Positions 6,427 through 7,026 of a DNA stretch of 7,026 bases are shown in pieces. Within the stretch, counting starts at the first letter, position 1; each line of letters begins with the position of its first letter. Source of the stretch: RGIG8700 sp045535635 (lineage in GTDB: Bacteria; Bacillota; Clostridia; RGIG6154). The position numbers were made by a program, and so were the translations under genes. The stretch covers positions 1-7,026 of the forward strand of contig JAZSLZ010000007.1 of assembly GCA_045535635.1 (NCBI GenBank). The letters are read 5' to 3'. Under the pieces are notes generated by a model that was not told the DNA's origin, did no database searches, and saw nothing but the letters and a program-made list of their open reading frames with translations.

Positions 6427-6982
6427 TCAGAACTTAGGCACATTGTATATTCTGTCAAGTATATTTCCGTCTCTTCCAATGACTTCTGCTATAACTCTGT
6501 CGCCCTTTATTAATTTTTCAGGTTTTCCTGTTATCTTTTCTGTTTTTTCTTTAAGTTCATTTATATCAATTACAGGAAGTCCTGCACACACAAGTTTCTC
6601 TTTAAGCTCTTTGTTTTTAGGATTAACTGCAATACCTCCCTGAGTTACAAGAACATCAATATCCTTGCCAGGTGTTGAAATGCAGTTTACTCTGTCTGTA
6701 ACAATCGGCAGTCTTGCTCTCATCATAGGTGCAATTATCATTGCAAGTTTTGAACCTGCCGCAGTATCACTATGTCCGCCTGAACCACCCATAATATATC
6801 CGTTTGAATCTGTATGAACGTTAACATTAAAATCCGTATCAATTTCAGTTGCACCAAGAATTACAACATCAAGACTGTTAACTGCCGCGCTTTTGCTTGT
6901 TGGAGATGCATACTGCATTGATGATATTTCTGTGTGTCTTGGATCATTTTTAATAGATTCTACTGCCTGAAGGTCAAAGCAT
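6427..6982 (-). CDS. citF: Citrate/citramalate lyase alpha subunit, C-terminal part
   Basis: CitF is the acyl-carrier-protein transferase (alpha) subunit of the lyase complex; it swaps acetyl for the citrate or citramalate acyl group on the gamma subunit. About 184 genomic residues remain of a protein near 510. They match the end of E. coli CitF closely: CFDLQAV, NDPRHTEIS, QYASPTSKSAAV, LDVVILGATEIDTDFNVNV, GGSGGHSDTA, ISTPGKDIDVLVTQGGIAVN and the final ITGKPE...GRDGNILD stretch. In this cluster the substrate should be citramalate, cleaved to acetate and pyruvate, the last step of the methylaspartate pathway; citrate cannot be ruled out from this fragment. The other lyase genes (citD, citE, citC, citX) would lie upstream, outside the contig. 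The frame runs on to the window edge, and a TTG at 7017 could be called as a start, but everything before the CFDLQ block is adapter, not protein. Confidence 0.94.
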
Positions 6983-7024
6983 AAGTCGGATCGTAGCCAT
7001 GTCGTTCTGTGAGCCAAGGAGTTG
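6983..7024 (+). other. Sequencing adapter remnant (MGI/BGI DNBSEQ type), not genomic
   Basis: From AAGTCGGATCGTAGCCATG to CCAAGGAGTTG, these 42 bases match, as I recall it, the complete MGI/BGI reverse adapter. The citF frame leaves its family exactly at this boundary. The final two bases (7025-7026, TA) would be the first bases of the sample barcode that follows in that library design. Together with bases 1-20 this gives the expected order of adapter, insert, adapter on the plus strand. Confidence 0.95.
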
Positions 7025-7026
7025 TA

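Noticed and set aside
6411..6479. Longer start for the hydratase alpha subunit at ATG 6479
   Set aside because: It would add 23 residues unlike the family and overlap citF by about 50 bases. The ATG at 6410 has a perfect AAGGAGG at the right distance.
1..7026. Mobile element, CRISPR array, tRNA or rRNA
   Set aside because: I looked on both strands and found no transposase, integrase, terminal inverted repeats, regular spacer array or cloverleaf-like sequence. The window is filled by metabolic genes, with adapter at the two ends.

Overview
The window carries a single co-directional gene cluster, all on the minus strand, for glutamate fermentation by the 3-methylaspartate pathway. Read in transcription order (high to low coordinates) it holds: the C-terminal third of a citrate/citramalate lyase alpha subunit (citF), a two-subunit class I fumarase-type hydratase (alpha, then beta) that is probably the mesaconase of the pathway, a GntR-family regulator, the B12-dependent glutamate mutase set glmS-glmL-glmE, and the N-terminal part of 3-methylaspartate ammonia-lyase (mal). 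The expected chemistry is: (S)-glutamate to (2S,3S)-3-methylaspartate (GlmS/GlmE with adenosylcobalamin, GlmL as accessory ATPase), then mesaconate + NH3 (Mal), then citramalate (hydratase), then acetate + pyruvate (lyase). All four steps are represented in about 7 kb.

Layout: 21-548 mal (partial); 549-678 a 130-bp spacer with a perfect 20-bp palindrome and a second imperfect hairpin; 679-2127 glmE; 2111-3502 glmL, overlapping glmE by 17 bases; 3518-3934 glmS; 3935-4004 an internal promoter region with two near-identical 18-bp direct repeats spaced 23 bp; 4005-4997 the GntR regulator; 5017-5571 hydratase beta; 5571-6410 hydratase alpha; 6427-6982 citF (partial). Genes are tightly packed, with clear Shine-Dalgarno sites. 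The repeats sit on the glmS promoter just downstream of the regulator gene, so the natural reading is that the regulator controls glmS-L-E(-mal), and perhaps the whole cluster, in response to a pathway metabolite. That is inference.

The AT-rich sequence, strong AGGAGG-type ribosome sites and close similarity of GlmE, GlmS and Mal to the Clostridium tetanomorphum/C. cochlearium proteins (as I remember them) point to an anaerobic, amino-acid-fermenting member of the Clostridia (Firmicutes), probably from a metagenome. I cannot name genus or family.

The two ends are not biological. Bases 1-20 and 6983-7024 match the MGI/BGI (DNBSEQ) library adapters, in the orientation expected on either side of an insert. 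The window is therefore probably one whole contig with untrimmed adapter. Genomic sequence runs only from about 21 to 6982, and both end genes run into artificial codons at the edges.
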